A stretch of DNA of 64,000 bases from DATGEP01 sp035310125 (lineage in GTDB: Bacteria; Chloroflexota; Ktedonobacteria; Ktedonobacterales; JADMIN01). The notes beneath the pieces are model-generated. The model had not been told where the DNA came from. It did no database searches and saw only the letters and a program-made list of their open reading frames with translations. A program made the position numbers and the translations under genes. The stretch lies in contig DATGEP010000019.1 of assembly GCA_035310125.1 (NCBI GenBank), forward strand, positions 1-64,000, written 5' to 3'. Below, in pieces: positions 44,967-54,421 of the stretch. Each line of letters opens with the position of its first letter. The first letter of the stretch is position 1.

Positions 44967-46718
44967 TTGATCCGAGATCTCATTCGCGACATCGTCGCCA
45001 AATCTGTCGCCGCGCTGCGAGAAGCCGGCGAGCTGCCCAATAGTGAAATACCGGCGTTTGACATCGAGCGCCCGCAGATTGTCGCTCATGGCGATTATGC
45101 CACCAATGTCGCCATGAAGATGGCTGCCGCGGCCAAGGCCGCCGGTGAAAAGGCGAATCCACGCGCCGTCGCCGAGCTGATCGCGGCGCACATTCGCGAG
45201 ACGGTGGAGATTGTGCCTGCCTATGACCTCATCGGCGCCGTCGAGGTCGCTGGTCCAGGATTCATCAATCTGCGGCTCAAGCATCGGTGGCTGCTGGCGC
45301 AGGCTGGCGAGGTCATCGCCGCCGGAAATACATTCGGCTCCGTCGAGATTGGGCGCGGCCACCGCATCAACATGGAGTTCGTCAGCGCCAATCCCACTGG
45401 CCCCGTCACTGTCGGCAACGGGCGCGGAGCGTTCATTGGCGATACGCTGGCGAATGTCATGCGTGCGGCGGGCTATGAGGTGACGAAGGAATACTACTTC
45501 AACGACGCGGGCGCCCAGATTCAGAAGCTTGGGCGCTCGTTGGAGTATTACCTGCGGCTGGCGCTCGGCGAGAGTGATGCCGTGAAGCCGGATGAAGGCT
45601 ACTTCGGCCCCTACTATGAAACAGTGGCGGAGCGCATGCTTGCCGAGAATGGGCGCGCACTGCTGGAGCTGCCGGCGGTTGAGCGACCAGCAGCGGTGGG
45701 CGCCGAAGCCGCGCGCATCATCATGGGCGACATCCGCCAGACGATGGCAAAGCTGCGCATCGAATTTGATGTCTTCTTCCGGCAGGCCTCGCTGGAGCCA
45801 TCTGGAGAGCTTTGGGAGAGTATCAATCTCTTGCGCGAGACTGGGCACATCGAGGAGCGAGATGGCGCGCTCTGGCTGAAGACAACCGAGTTTGGGGACG
45901 ATAAAGATCGTGTCGTCGTCAAATCGAACGGCGAGCCTGCATATATCGCACCGGATGTCGCGTATATGCGCAACAAGTTTGCGCGTGGCTTCGACCGGCT
46001 CATCATGGTGCTCGGCCCGGACCACCACGGCTACATCGGGCGGCTCAAAGCCGTCGCGCAGATGCTCGACCGCAAGCCTGATGATATGCACATCTTGCTC
46101 TATCAGGTGGTGACGGTGAAGGGCATGCGGATGGGTAAGCGGATCGGCAACGTCATCACGCTCGACGATCTCTATGACGAGGTTGGCGCCGATGTGACCC
46201 GCTTCTTCTATTTGATGCGCTCCAGCGATACGCCGCTAGATTTCGATATGGACCTGGCGCGCAAGCAGACCGATGAGAATCCAGGGTTGTCAGTGCAGTA
46301 TGCTCATGCCCGCGCCTCCGGTGTCTTCCGCAAGGCACACGAGCAAGGCATCAAAGGTGAGGACTACGAGCATGCCGACCTCACAGTGCTCGCAAGCGAC
46401 GCGCCGGAACAGCTTGATCGCGAGCTGGCCCTGATGCGCCAGCTGCTGCGGCTGGAGGAGATCGTCGCGTACGCCGCCACAGCGCTGGAGCCGCATCACC
46501 TAACACGTTATGGCATGGATCTGGCGGAGTCGTTCCACCTCTTCTACGACCACTGCCCGATTCTCAAGCAGGGCGCGGACGTGCCACCGGCTGTACGGGA
46601 CGCTCGATTACGGCTGCTGCGTGCCGCGCAGGCTGGCCTTGCTCGCACACTCACCCTGCTAGGTATGGACGCGCCAGAGCGGATGGAGCGCGAGTCACCG
46701 GAAGCGACCGCCAGCTGA
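44967..46718 (+). CDS. argS: Arginyl-tRNA synthetase
   Basis: 583 residues from TTG 44967 with GGGAGGAG 7 nt upstream. Charges tRNA(Arg). The N-terminal Add1 domain (1-115), the catalytic domain with SANPTGP (140-146), EYYFNDAGAQI and the C-terminal DALR anticodon domain are all present. The HIGH signature reads TVGN (148-151), lacking both His. The KMSKS site reads RMGKR (388-392). KSNGEPAYIAPDVAYM and PDHHGYIGRLKA are typical. Everything else fits a working enzyme, so the changed HIGH motif deserves note. Confidence 0.9.
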   Translation: MIRDLIRDIVAKSVAALREAGELPNSEIPAFDIERPQIVAHGDYATNVAMKMAAAAKAAGEKANPRAVAELIAAHIRETVEIVPAYDLIGAVEVAGPGFINLRLKHRWLLAQAGEVIAAGNTFGSVEIGRGHRINMEFVSANPTGPVTVGNGRGAFIGDTLANVMRAAGYEVTKEYYFNDAGAQIQKLGRSLEYYLRLALGESDAVKPDEGYFGPYYETVAERMLAENGRALLELPAVERPAAVGAEAARIIMGDIRQTMAKLRIEFDVFFRQASLEPSGELWESINLLRETGHIEERDGALWLKTTEFGDDKDRVVVKSNGEPAYIAPDVAYMRNKFARGFDRLIMVLGPDHHGYIGRLKAVAQMLDRKPDDMHILLYQVVTVKGMRMGKRIGNVITLDDLYDEVGADVTRFFYLMRSSDTPLDFDMDLARKQTDENPGLSVQYAHARASGVFRKAHEQGIKGEDYEHADLTVLASDAPEQLDRELALMRQLLRLEEIVAYAATALEPHHLTRYGMDLAESFHLFYDHCPILKQGADVPPAVRDARLRLLRAAQAGLARTLTLLGMDAPERMERESPEATAS

Positions 46719-46720
46719 GC

Positions 46721-46758
46721 ATCCTGTCCGCCCCAGGGCGCCCTGGGGCGGACAGGAT
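46721..46758. terminator. Perfect 38-bp palindrome, bidirectional terminator of convergent genes
   Basis: The 19 bases 46721-46739 are followed directly by their exact reverse complement, with no loop. It starts 2 bp after the argS stop and ends 23 bp before the stop of the convergent cyclophilin gene. It should end transcription from both sides, though a T-run is absent. Confidence 0.6.
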
Positions 46759-46781
46759 CAGCAGGGACAGCACGGCGCACG

Positions 46782-47684
46782 CTACTTCTTTGGTGTGGCT
46801 GTGGCGGGAATGAGCTGTGGCGTGGTGGCTGGCGCTGGAGCGGTCGGCGTCGGCGGTGGGTTGGTAACCGCGATCGTCACCGAAATGACTTTATCGGTGG
46901 GCGTCATGCTCTTCGCGACATCCAGGCCGGAGGTGACGGTGCCGAAGATGTCATAGTTCGCTGGGAGGTTTGTGTTGACCCCCGTGCTGATGAAGAACTC
47001 GGCGCCGTTTGTGTTCTTGCCCGCATTCGCCATCGCCACCGCACCGGCGTCATACGTCGCGCCATTCACGATGGGATCGTCATTGAACACATATCCCGGC
47101 GGCCCGGCGGGGGGCTGCTTGTCCTTCGACCCATCGGCATTCACGTAGCCACCCTGAATCAAGTTCAGATCAGAGGTTTCCTTGGTGATCGGACTGGCCT
47201 GGCCAACCTTTTCGATGCGCCAGAAGTAGGTGCCGTCGTAGTAGTGCTGATTTGCCAGGAACACGAAATTGTTGACCGCGTTCGGGGCGGTTGCCGCGTT
47301 GAGCTGGATGACGATATCGCCGCGAGTCGTCTTGATCGTTGCCGTATAGAGCTTGCTCTTGTCAATCGTCATCAGCGGCGCTTTGTTGCAGAGATGAGTT
47401 GTGAGGTTGCACGTTGCCTGAACCACTCCCGCTGGCCTGGCTTTTGCCCAGGGTCCCCATTGCTCGCCGTGTGCAATGAGACCAAAAATGACGACGAGCA
47501 GGGCAAAGAAGAACGTCGTTGCCCAGGGATACCGCTGAAAAGCGCCACGTATGCCTCGGGGCCGTGCTCGGCGCTGCGCGACCGGGACACGGCGCCGAAC
47601 CGTGGGCTGAGGCGCTTCCTGATGCGCGCGCTGCACCCTGGCCTGGTATCTCGCCCCCGCGCGTTTGTTTGCGGTCTTTGGCAT
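46782..47684 (-). CDS. Membrane-anchored cyclophilin-type peptidyl-prolyl isomerase
   Basis: 300 residues. An Arg/Gln-rich cytoplasmic start (1-50) is followed by one transmembrane helix (ATTFFFALLVVIFGLIAHG, about 56-74) and an extracytoplasmic cyclophilin domain (about 110-275). Family motifs include TTRGDIVIQLNAATAPNAVNNFVFLA, FWRIEKVGQ, LIQGGYVNADG, NGAEFFISTG and IFGTVTSGLDV. The typical FHRV core is FWRI and Arg/Phe positions are partly kept, so activity is likely but not certain. The tail is Pro/Thr-rich. ATG 47684 is chosen. Confidence 0.85.
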   Translation of the reverse strand: MPKTANKRAGARYQARVQRAHQEAPQPTVRRRVPVAQRRARPRGIRGAFQRYPWATTFFFALLVVIFGLIAHGEQWGPWAKARPAGVVQATCNLTTHLCNKAPLMTIDKSKLYTATIKTTRGDIVIQLNAATAPNAVNNFVFLANQHYYDGTYFWRIEKVGQASPITKETSDLNLIQGGYVNADGSKDKQPPAGPPGYVFNDDPIVNGATYDAGAVAMANAGKNTNGAEFFISTGVNTNLPANYDIFGTVTSGLDVAKSMTPTDKVISVTIAVTNPPPTPTAPAPATTPQLIPATATPKK

Positions 47685-47830
47685 GAAAAGCGTGCTCCCT
47701 CTCGAACTCTCTCCACCGCGCATTCCCCACGCGGCGCCACAACATCCAGGCACGCGCAGATGAGTACATCGCCGCTCGGCGGAATCGTCTGCCCACGGGC
47801 GCTGAGTGCCGCCCGCACCGATCTGAGCGT

Positions 47831-47836
47831 ATAATA
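47831..47836 (+). promoter_or_regulatory. Perfect -10 hexamer upstream of uvrC
   Basis: TATAAT at 47831-47836, 51 bp before the uvrC ATG. No good -35 element is seen at 16-18 bp, so the assignment is tentative. Confidence 0.35.
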
Positions 47837-47887
47837 TGCTGGAAACCCCGAATGGTCAATATATAGGGGTATTCTAGGATTTCTTGC

Positions 47888-50008
47888 ATGCCTGAACTCT
47901 CCGAAAAACTCCAGGCGGTGCTGGCATCGTTGCCGCACAAGCCCGGCATCTACCTGCACAAGGACGCCGATGGGCATATTCTGTATGTCGGCAAGGCGAC
48001 GTCACTGTATCAGCGTGTGCGCTCATACTTTGGTGACCCGGCGGAGCTAAGCCCGAAGAACCGCGCGCTCGTGGCGAAGATTGCCGATGTGGAGTTCATC
48101 GTCGTCGGTAGCGAGGTGGAGGCGCTGATACTCGAAAACGAGTACATCAAGCGCTACCAGCCGAAATACAACGTTCGCCTGCGCGATGACAAGAGCTACC
48201 CCTACATAAAAGTGGACCTCCAAGATGCCTTCCCGCGCGTCTATCGCGTGCGCAGCTTCCGGCATGACGGCAATCGTTACTTTGGGCCGTATACCAACTC
48301 CGGCGCGGTGGATGCCACGCTGGATCTCATGAACAAGCTCTTCCCCTATCGCACGTGCCGGTATGACAGCGCGGGCTGGGCGCCACCGCGCGGCACCGAG
48401 GCGAACCCGCCACCCGAATGGAAGCAGAAGCTTCTATCGCGACCCTGCACGCAGTACTACATCCACCGCTGTAACGCGCCGTGCGTCGGATATGTCAACC
48501 GGGAGCAGTATGCCGCGGTGATCCGGCAGGTAATCCTGTTTCTGGAGGGCAAGCATGAGGAGGTGCTGGCCGATCTGCGCCGCCAGATGGACGAGGCCGC
48601 CGAGAATCTAGAGTTCGAGCGGGCGGCATCGCTGCGTGATCGTCTACACGCCGTCGAGCAGGTGCTGGAGAAGCAGAAGATCATCAATACAACGGGGCCG
48701 GGCGATCAGGATGTGATCGCGCTGGCGGGCGCGGACGATGAAACATGCGCGCAGATATTCTTCTTCCGGGGTGGGAAGCTGACGGGCCGCGAGTATTTCA
48801 TCTTGCAGGGCACACGCGACACCGTACCGGGCGAGATCATGGGGTCATTCATCCAGCAGTTTTACGATTCGGCGCCGCACATCCCTGCCGAGCTGGTGGC
48901 ACAGGCCGAGCCGGAGGATGCCGAGGCGCTGCGCACATGGCTGCGACAGAAGCGTGGCGGCGCGGTGAGCCTTACGGTGCCGCAGCGAGGCGATAAGCTG
49001 CGGCTGGTGCAGATGGTGGCGCAAAACGCGAGCGAGGTGCTGGAGCAGCAGCGCATCAAGTGGCTGTCGGATTCGCAGAAGACGGCGCTGGCGCTGGACG
49101 AGCTGCGCGACGCACTGAATCTGGCGGCTCCCCCGCAGCGCATCGAGTGTTTCGACATCTCGAACATCCAGGGTACGAGCGCGGTCGGCTCGATGGTGGT
49201 TTTCGAGGGCGGCAGGCCCGCATCCGCTGAATATCGTCGGTTTCGCATCAAGAGTGTGGTGGGCCAGAATGATGTGGCGAGCTTGCAAGAGGTGTTGCGG
49301 CGGCGCTTCAAGCGAATGCTGGCGAGTCCTCACTCTCAGCCGCTCTCCTCAGCGGGAGACGACGGGCTGACTCTCACGAACGCGGACGGCGCGGCGGCTC
49401 TGGTGGACGGCGAGGTGTCAGTCGCCACAGGCGCGACCAAGCTTTTTCAGCTCGCGGGCGAGACGGAAAAGGCGCTGGCAGAAATGCCGAATGAGGAGGG
49501 GGCCAGCCCGGATGAAGCGGGCGATCCCTGGGCGCAGCTTCCTGATCTGGTGATCGTGGACGGCGGGCGTCCGCAGCTCAACGCGGCGATGGAGGCCCTG
49601 ACGGAGCTTTCGGTGGGCGTATCCACGATTGGCATTGCCAAAGAGGATCACGGCAGCATCAGCACCCACGAGGAAATCTACCTGGTGGAGCAGCCGGAGC
49701 CGCTGGTGCTGCCGCGCGGCTCGCAGGGTCTCTACCTGTTGCAGCGCATCCGCGACGAGGCGCATCGCTTCGCCATCACATACCACCGCGAGGTACGTAG
49801 TAAGCGCACATTCCGGTCGGTGCTGGACGAGATACCGGGCATCGGGCCGAAACGCAAGAAGGCACTGATCCGCCACTTCGGATCGGCGCGTGCGATTGCC
49901 GCCGCGAGCGTGGACGAGTTGGTCGCCGTGCCAGGCATCACCCGCGACGTGGCCGAGCGCGTGAAGGAGCAGATTGGCTCAGGGCGCGCGGAAGAAGCTG
50001 GAGGCTAG
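47888..50008 (+). CDS. uvrC: Excinuclease ABC subunit C
   Basis: 706 residues. It makes the dual incisions in nucleotide excision repair. The GIY-YIG nuclease (PGIYLHKDADGHILYVGKA, about 20-39), UvrB-binding UVR motif (MDEAAENLEFERAASLRDRL), the RNase H-like C-terminal nuclease (FDISNIQG, VVFEGG, DLVIVDGGRPQL) and tandem HhH (PGIGPKRKKALIRHFGS, VPGITRDVAERV) are all visible. A Ser/Glu/Ala-rich insertion of about 70 residues (478-548) splits the C-terminal nuclease before DLVIVDGG. uvrA and uvrB are not in the window. Confidence 0.93.
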   Translation: MPELSEKLQAVLASLPHKPGIYLHKDADGHILYVGKATSLYQRVRSYFGDPAELSPKNRALVAKIADVEFIVVGSEVEALILENEYIKRYQPKYNVRLRDDKSYPYIKVDLQDAFPRVYRVRSFRHDGNRYFGPYTNSGAVDATLDLMNKLFPYRTCRYDSAGWAPPRGTEANPPPEWKQKLLSRPCTQYYIHRCNAPCVGYVNREQYAAVIRQVILFLEGKHEEVLADLRRQMDEAAENLEFERAASLRDRLHAVEQVLEKQKIINTTGPGDQDVIALAGADDETCAQIFFFRGGKLTGREYFILQGTRDTVPGEIMGSFIQQFYDSAPHIPAELVAQAEPEDAEALRTWLRQKRGGAVSLTVPQRGDKLRLVQMVAQNASEVLEQQRIKWLSDSQKTALALDELRDALNLAAPPQRIECFDISNIQGTSAVGSMVVFEGGRPASAEYRRFRIKSVVGQNDVASLQEVLRRRFKRMLASPHSQPLSSAGDDGLTLTNADGAAALVDGEVSVATGATKLFQLAGETEKALAEMPNEEGASPDEAGDPWAQLPDLVIVDGGRPQLNAAMEALTELSVGVSTIGIAKEDHGSISTHEEIYLVEQPEPLVLPRGSQGLYLLQRIRDEAHRFAITYHREVRSKRTFRSVLDEIPGIGPKRKKALIRHFGSARAIAAASVDELVAVPGITRDVAERVKEQIGSGRAEEAGG

Positions 50009-50040
50009 CGGCGGCTGGGACCGGCCAGGCGAGACGCGAG

Positions 50041-51582
50041 CTACCCGCCCAGGAGTCTTGTGAGACGATGGGCGCGCTCCTGAAGCGACTGACGGGCGAG
50101 GACACCCGGCTCGCGGTCGGCATAGCGGGCGTCGTTGTAGGCGTCGCTGAGGGCCATGAGATCGTCGGTTTCGCCGGTTTCGTGCGTCGCCAGGGGGGCG
50201 GTTTTGGTGAGTCTCTGAGCGTACTCGTCCGGTGTCTCGGCGGGAGTGCGATCCAGTCCCTGGCTCATCGCCGCGCGCAGCACGTCGCGGTATATGTAGC
50301 GGACTGTGCCGCGTTGCAGGGGATCGCGCTCTGGGGTGGTGCGCGTGCCGAAACGATCGAGCAAGCTACGTAGCTGCGCGGCAAACAGCGAGCGCCCATC
50401 CAGCGCTTCCCGCTCGTCGGCGGCCCCTTCGTCGTCAGATCGCGAGGGTTTGATCAAGTATTTGCGCACGGCCAGATAGAGGGCAAGCCCGATAAGCGCC
50501 AGCACGCCGATCACGACGACGGCGACGCCGAGATGAACAAGCCACGCGAGGGATGATGGCGTCTGCCCATTGCCGCATCGCACCACGGATTTTCCGTTCA
50601 CCTGCACGGTTACGCATTGGAACTTCGCCGGAGGGCTGAAGAGCGGTGCTCGGCGTGGCCATCGGTATCGGAAGGAAGAAAACAGCGGAGTGAGAAGCCA
50701 ATTCAGGACGATGACGAGGAGGCTCACAAGCCACGTGAGGACCGTTCCGATAGCCTGTCCCACTGGTCCGAGATAGCCCAGCAGCGCGAGAAAGCTTTGG
50801 AAATTGAAGACCAGGCTGGCGAAGAGCGCGAGAATAACCACGAGTAGCTCGACGACAACGGCGCTGCCGATCCACTGCGCGTCGTTGCGGTCTCCCGCCA
50901 TGCCGGCGTCATGCCGCTGTGCGTCCAGATGCGCCAGCGACGCACTGAACAGTCCGCAAAAGACTTCGCCAATGAGGAGCAGCGTCAATGCCGCGCTGTA
51001 GGGATCGCGTACATTGGATGGCACGGCATTCAGACCAACCACGGCGAGCAGCAGCAGGCTGAAGGAGATGCCAAAGCGTCGCAGGGCAGTGGACGTTGCG
51101 GGCACTGACGAGGCGATCACCGTGCCGCGCCACCAGAGGAATGCCAGCAGCAGAAACAGCGCAATGAGATTCGCTGTGATGTCGGGACGGTCAAAGACGG
51201 CCCCACCGCGCGCGCTGATCCAGGAAAAGTCGAGAAATCCCGCGCTTTCGCTGCCGAACGCAGCCGGTGAGACGAGGAGCGCGAGAAGATAGAGAGCCAC
51301 GAAAGGTACGAAGTCGGCGATGAGGAAGTGGCTGCCCCGTTTGCCACGCGCACGATAGCTAAAACCGCAGGCGGCGCCCATCAGCACGCAGAGATACCAG
51401 AACGGCACGGCAGCCTGGTTTGGCGGATCGCCAACCGTGCCCGCAAGCACGAGCAGCCACGCCTCGATGGGAAGTAGCTCGACGAGGCAGCCCGATACGG
51501 CGCGTAACGCGGTTTGCCCGCTGCTACTCGACCACCAGGGGCCGCGCTTTGCGCCAGCCGCCGGTGTGTTGTGGCGCTGCAT
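50041..51582 (-). CDS. DUF4129-domain polytopic membrane protein
   Basis: 513 residues. About nine hydrophobic helices are followed by a cytoplasmic DUF4129 region ending in the conserved pattern TPAETPDEYAQRL...DLMALSDAYNDARYADRE. In many bacteria DUF4129 is fused to a transglutaminase-like domain beside DUF58 and MoxR; no transglutaminase core is seen here. ATG 51582 has GGTGGAG upstream and lies within the DUF58 gene (59-bp overlap). Probable partner of the two upstream genes. Confidence 0.8.
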   Translation of the reverse strand: MQRHNTPAAGAKRGPWWSSSSGQTALRAVSGCLVELLPIEAWLLVLAGTVGDPPNQAAVPFWYLCVLMGAACGFSYRARGKRGSHFLIADFVPFVALYLLALLVSPAAFGSESAGFLDFSWISARGGAVFDRPDITANLIALFLLLAFLWWRGTVIASSVPATSTALRRFGISFSLLLLAVVGLNAVPSNVRDPYSAALTLLLIGEVFCGLFSASLAHLDAQRHDAGMAGDRNDAQWIGSAVVVELLVVILALFASLVFNFQSFLALLGYLGPVGQAIGTVLTWLVSLLVIVLNWLLTPLFSSFRYRWPRRAPLFSPPAKFQCVTVQVNGKSVVRCGNGQTPSSLAWLVHLGVAVVVIGVLALIGLALYLAVRKYLIKPSRSDDEGAADEREALDGRSLFAAQLRSLLDRFGTRTTPERDPLQRGTVRYIYRDVLRAAMSQGLDRTPAETPDEYAQRLTKTAPLATHETGETDDLMALSDAYNDARYADREPGVLARQSLQERAHRLTRLLGG

Positions 51583-53167
51583 GTGCTCCACCTTCCTCCG
51601 TCCTTCCGGTGTCTGCGCGTGTGCTGTCCTCCGCGACAGATGATGCCTTGCGACCGGCGCCTGGCCCCAGCACATCAGCTTCCATCTCATGCCAGCGCTC
51701 GCGCCCGCCAATGGAATGGACGGGCAAGTCGGCGAGATAGAGCGTGCCGTCGGGCGCGTCATCACCTGCCAACTCCGACTTCGCCAGCAGCAATGTTACC
51801 GCATGCCCTCTGGCGCGAAGCTGGCGCAAGGCCAGAATGAGTGGCACAGCCAGAACGGTTTCAGTGCCGATGTAGACAATCGTCGCGCCAAATGGGAGAC
51901 GAGCCGCTTCGCTCGTCACGATATCGTGCATGGGATAACCGTAATATGGCAGGAGGCGAGCCAGACCATCCAGGATCCGGGGGGCCTGTTCCGGGCGCGA
52001 GGCGGGAGGAATGCGCAGCCGCAGCGAAGCCGCTGAGCGCAGTCGTTGCAGCGACCAATCTCTATCGGACTCATTTGGGCTAGCATCCGTCCGCAGTGAC
52101 ATCTTCGGTCTGGAGGCCGGCGTCAGATGCGTGCCATCGAACTCTGGCATCGCGAGGTTGCCATTTGAGTAGAGGCCGACAGCATAGCCTTGGTCCAGGC
52201 CCCACATGGCGACTGAAGCTGCCGCCGAGACGACTAGCTCAACCAGGCTGGGATCGTAGCCCATGAGGGCGCGCGGGTAGGTACGCGTTTCGAGAAAGAT
52301 GGTCAGCGTATGGCGTGTAGCCGGCTCGTAGACCTTGCTTTGTAAAACGCCAGTGCGCGCGGTGGCTTTCCAATGAATTCGCCGTGGCTCGTCGCCTGGC
52401 TCGTAGGTGCGAATGCCGGAGACGCGCAGAGGGTCTTCCAGAAGACGGCGTGAAGACCTGCGCTCGCCGAACGGCGAGTGTGACGGCAGGCCAAAACGCT
52501 CGATCGGCGCGACCAAAGGATGGACGAGTAGCACAGCGGTGGCGTCTAGCGTTTTCTCGCGGGTGAGGATGCCGAACGGGTCACTCGTTCGCAGGACCAT
52601 CGGCCCGAACCGGTACGCGCCGCGTGCGATAGCGTGGATGCGGTAGCGCCGTGTCACACGCTGGTAGGCCCAGAGCGCCATTGTATTCGAGAGGGTCGCC
52701 GTCTCTTGCTTTGACGCAAGCCTGAGACGCATGCCGAGGACAGGAAGCGCATCGGGGAAGTCGTCAGCGATGGTCAGGGAAGGCAAGGGCAAGGGTTTGC
52801 GGTTCTCGACGACGAGCGAGATTTCAGTCGTGTCGCCGAAGACCGCGCGCGACGTGGCGGGATTGCGCTCAACACTGAGCTGGCTCTGGCCGTAGCGATA
52901 CCACATCTCAGGAATCAAGATCAGCGCGAGCAGGAGAATGGCCGCGACAAAGAGAATAGCTTGACCAAGCAGCACGCTGAGGAGAAGTAGCAGAACGACG
53001 CCGACGTAATATGGTCGCCGGGCCAAGAGAATCTCGTCTGCCTCGCCGCGATTGCGCAGCTTGAAGCGGCGGCCGCGTCGCAACCCTAGCAGCGGCGCGC
53101 CAACATACGCGATATTGGCGGGCAGAGCAGACCGATTGTCCTGGCTGTTGGCGCCTGGCTGTTTCAT
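51524..53167 (-). CDS. DUF58 protein
   Basis: 547 residues. Two hydrophobic helices near the start (about 46-82) anchor it in the membrane. A beta-rich middle follows, then the DUF58 core GIRTYEPGDEPRRIHWKATARTGVLQSKVYE. A vWA-like fold comes last. It lies 4 nt after the MoxR stop and overlaps the DUF4129 gene. MoxR AAA+ ATPases and DUF58 vWA-like proteins act together in complex assembly or folding; the target here is not known. Confidence 0.88.
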   Translation of the reverse strand: MKQPGANSQDNRSALPANIAYVGAPLLGLRRGRRFKLRNRGEADEILLARRPYYVGVVLLLLLSVLLGQAILFVAAILLLALILIPEMWYRYGQSQLSVERNPATSRAVFGDTTEISLVVENRKPLPLPSLTIADDFPDALPVLGMRLRLASKQETATLSNTMALWAYQRVTRRYRIHAIARGAYRFGPMVLRTSDPFGILTREKTLDATAVLLVHPLVAPIERFGLPSHSPFGERRSSRRLLEDPLRVSGIRTYEPGDEPRRIHWKATARTGVLQSKVYEPATRHTLTIFLETRTYPRALMGYDPSLVELVVSAAASVAMWGLDQGYAVGLYSNGNLAMPEFDGTHLTPASRPKMSLRTDASPNESDRDWSLQRLRSAASLRLRIPPASRPEQAPRILDGLARLLPYYGYPMHDIVTSEAARLPFGATIVYIGTETVLAVPLILALRQLRARGHAVTLLLAKSELAGDDAPDGTLYLADLPVHSIGGRERWHEMEADVLGPGAGRKASSVAEDSTRADTGRTEEGGAHAAPQHTGGWRKARPLVVE

Positions 53168-53171
53168 AAGA

Positions 53172-54200
53172 CTACCGACCCTCGGCGCCAACATTTTCCA
53201 CCGGAACGGCGGTCCGGCTGAGGACATCCTGGATGACCTGCTCAGCGTCCTGGCCGCGCAGACGGCTCTGAGCCGTGACGACCAGCCGGTGCGCAAGCAC
53301 GGGCACGGCAAGGTGCTTGATGTCGTCCGGCTTGACGTAGTCCCGCCCGCGCATCGCGGCGAACGCCTGGGCAGCACGGAACAGGGCGAGTCCAGCACGG
53401 GGGCTGGCGCCCAGCTCGGCGGCGGGATGCTCACGGGTGGCGCGAACGATCTTGAGCAGATATTCCGCGATAGGCGGGGAAACGCTCACCGCGCGCACGA
53501 TGGGCAGCAGCGCGAGCAGGTCCGCACCTGAGACGACGGGCCGCAAGCTGTCCAGCGGCTGCTCTGTTTTGAAGCGATAGAGCATGGAACGCTCCTCATC
53601 GAAGCTCGGATAGGAGACGCGCAAACGGATGAGGAAGCGATCGAGCTGTGCCTCTGGAAGTGGGAACGTGCCCTCCAGCTCAATAGGGTTTTGTGTGGCG
53701 ATGAGTAAGAATGGGTGTGGGAGGGGCATCGTGCTGCCATCCACCGTCACCTGTCGCTCCTGCATCGCTTCGAGCAGTGCGGACTGGGTACGCGGAGTCG
53801 CACGGTTGATCTCGTCGGCGAGGACAATGCTGGCAAAGATGGGTCCGGGCCGGAACTCAAACTCACCTAGCTTTTGGCTGAAATAGCTCACGCCGGTGAC
53901 ATCACTTGGCAGCAGATCGGCGGTGCCCTGAATGCGAGCGAAGGAGACGCCAAGAGAGCGGGCAAGCGACTTCGCCATGACCGTTTTGCCCAGGCCCGGC
54001 ACATCCTCGATGAGAGCATGTCCTTCGCTCAACAGCGCGATGAGCAGAAGCTCCACCGTGTCCTCTTTGCCAACGATCACACGGCCAACATGCGCACGTA
54101 CGGTGGCAGACACGCTTTGCAGAGTGCGTACACCCGTGGCGAATTGCTGTGGGTCTATTGAGGCTACTGGTGTGGCCGAACCTTCACTCTGTTTCTCCAT
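53172..54200 (-). CDS. MoxR-family AAA+ ATPase
   Basis: 342 residues. Walker A EDVPGLGKTVMAKSLA, Walker B IVLADEINRA, sensor 1 LIATQNP, the Arg finger region (EGTFPLPEAQLDRFL) and sensor 2 (GASPRAGLALFRAAQAFA) are all present. It is the first gene of a three-gene operon with DUF58 and DUF4129 and should power assembly or activation of their complex. ATG 54200 is preferred; ATG 54260 has no ribosome-binding site. Confidence 0.93.
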   Translation of the reverse strand: MEKQSEGSATPVASIDPQQFATGVRTLQSVSATVRAHVGRVIVGKEDTVELLLIALLSEGHALIEDVPGLGKTVMAKSLARSLGVSFARIQGTADLLPSDVTGVSYFSQKLGEFEFRPGPIFASIVLADEINRATPRTQSALLEAMQERQVTVDGSTMPLPHPFLLIATQNPIELEGTFPLPEAQLDRFLIRLRVSYPSFDEERSMLYRFKTEQPLDSLRPVVSGADLLALLPIVRAVSVSPPIAEYLLKIVRATREHPAAELGASPRAGLALFRAAQAFAAMRGRDYVKPDDIKHLAVPVLAHRLVVTAQSRLRGQDAEQVIQDVLSRTAVPVENVGAEGR

Positions 54201-54421
54201 CAGCCGTTTGCCACCCTCTTCCACTGAAATGCCGAGATACCTCAGCAACGCGCGCCCCATTCACTATTGCAGTATGCGCACCATATGAATGAAGTACGTC
54301 GCAGCAGGGTAGCATCTCTCGCTGAAGCGCAAACGCGAAGAGGGTCACACGTGCCAGCGGCGTGGCGATTTACCAGGCGACACGGAGGCAACCTGTCATA
54401 TCCAGCTTTTTCCTCCGTCCG

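Noticed and set aside
44679..46091. Long minus-strand ORF opposite argS
   Set aside because: Antisense shadow of argS; its composition follows the complementary codons and no motif is seen.
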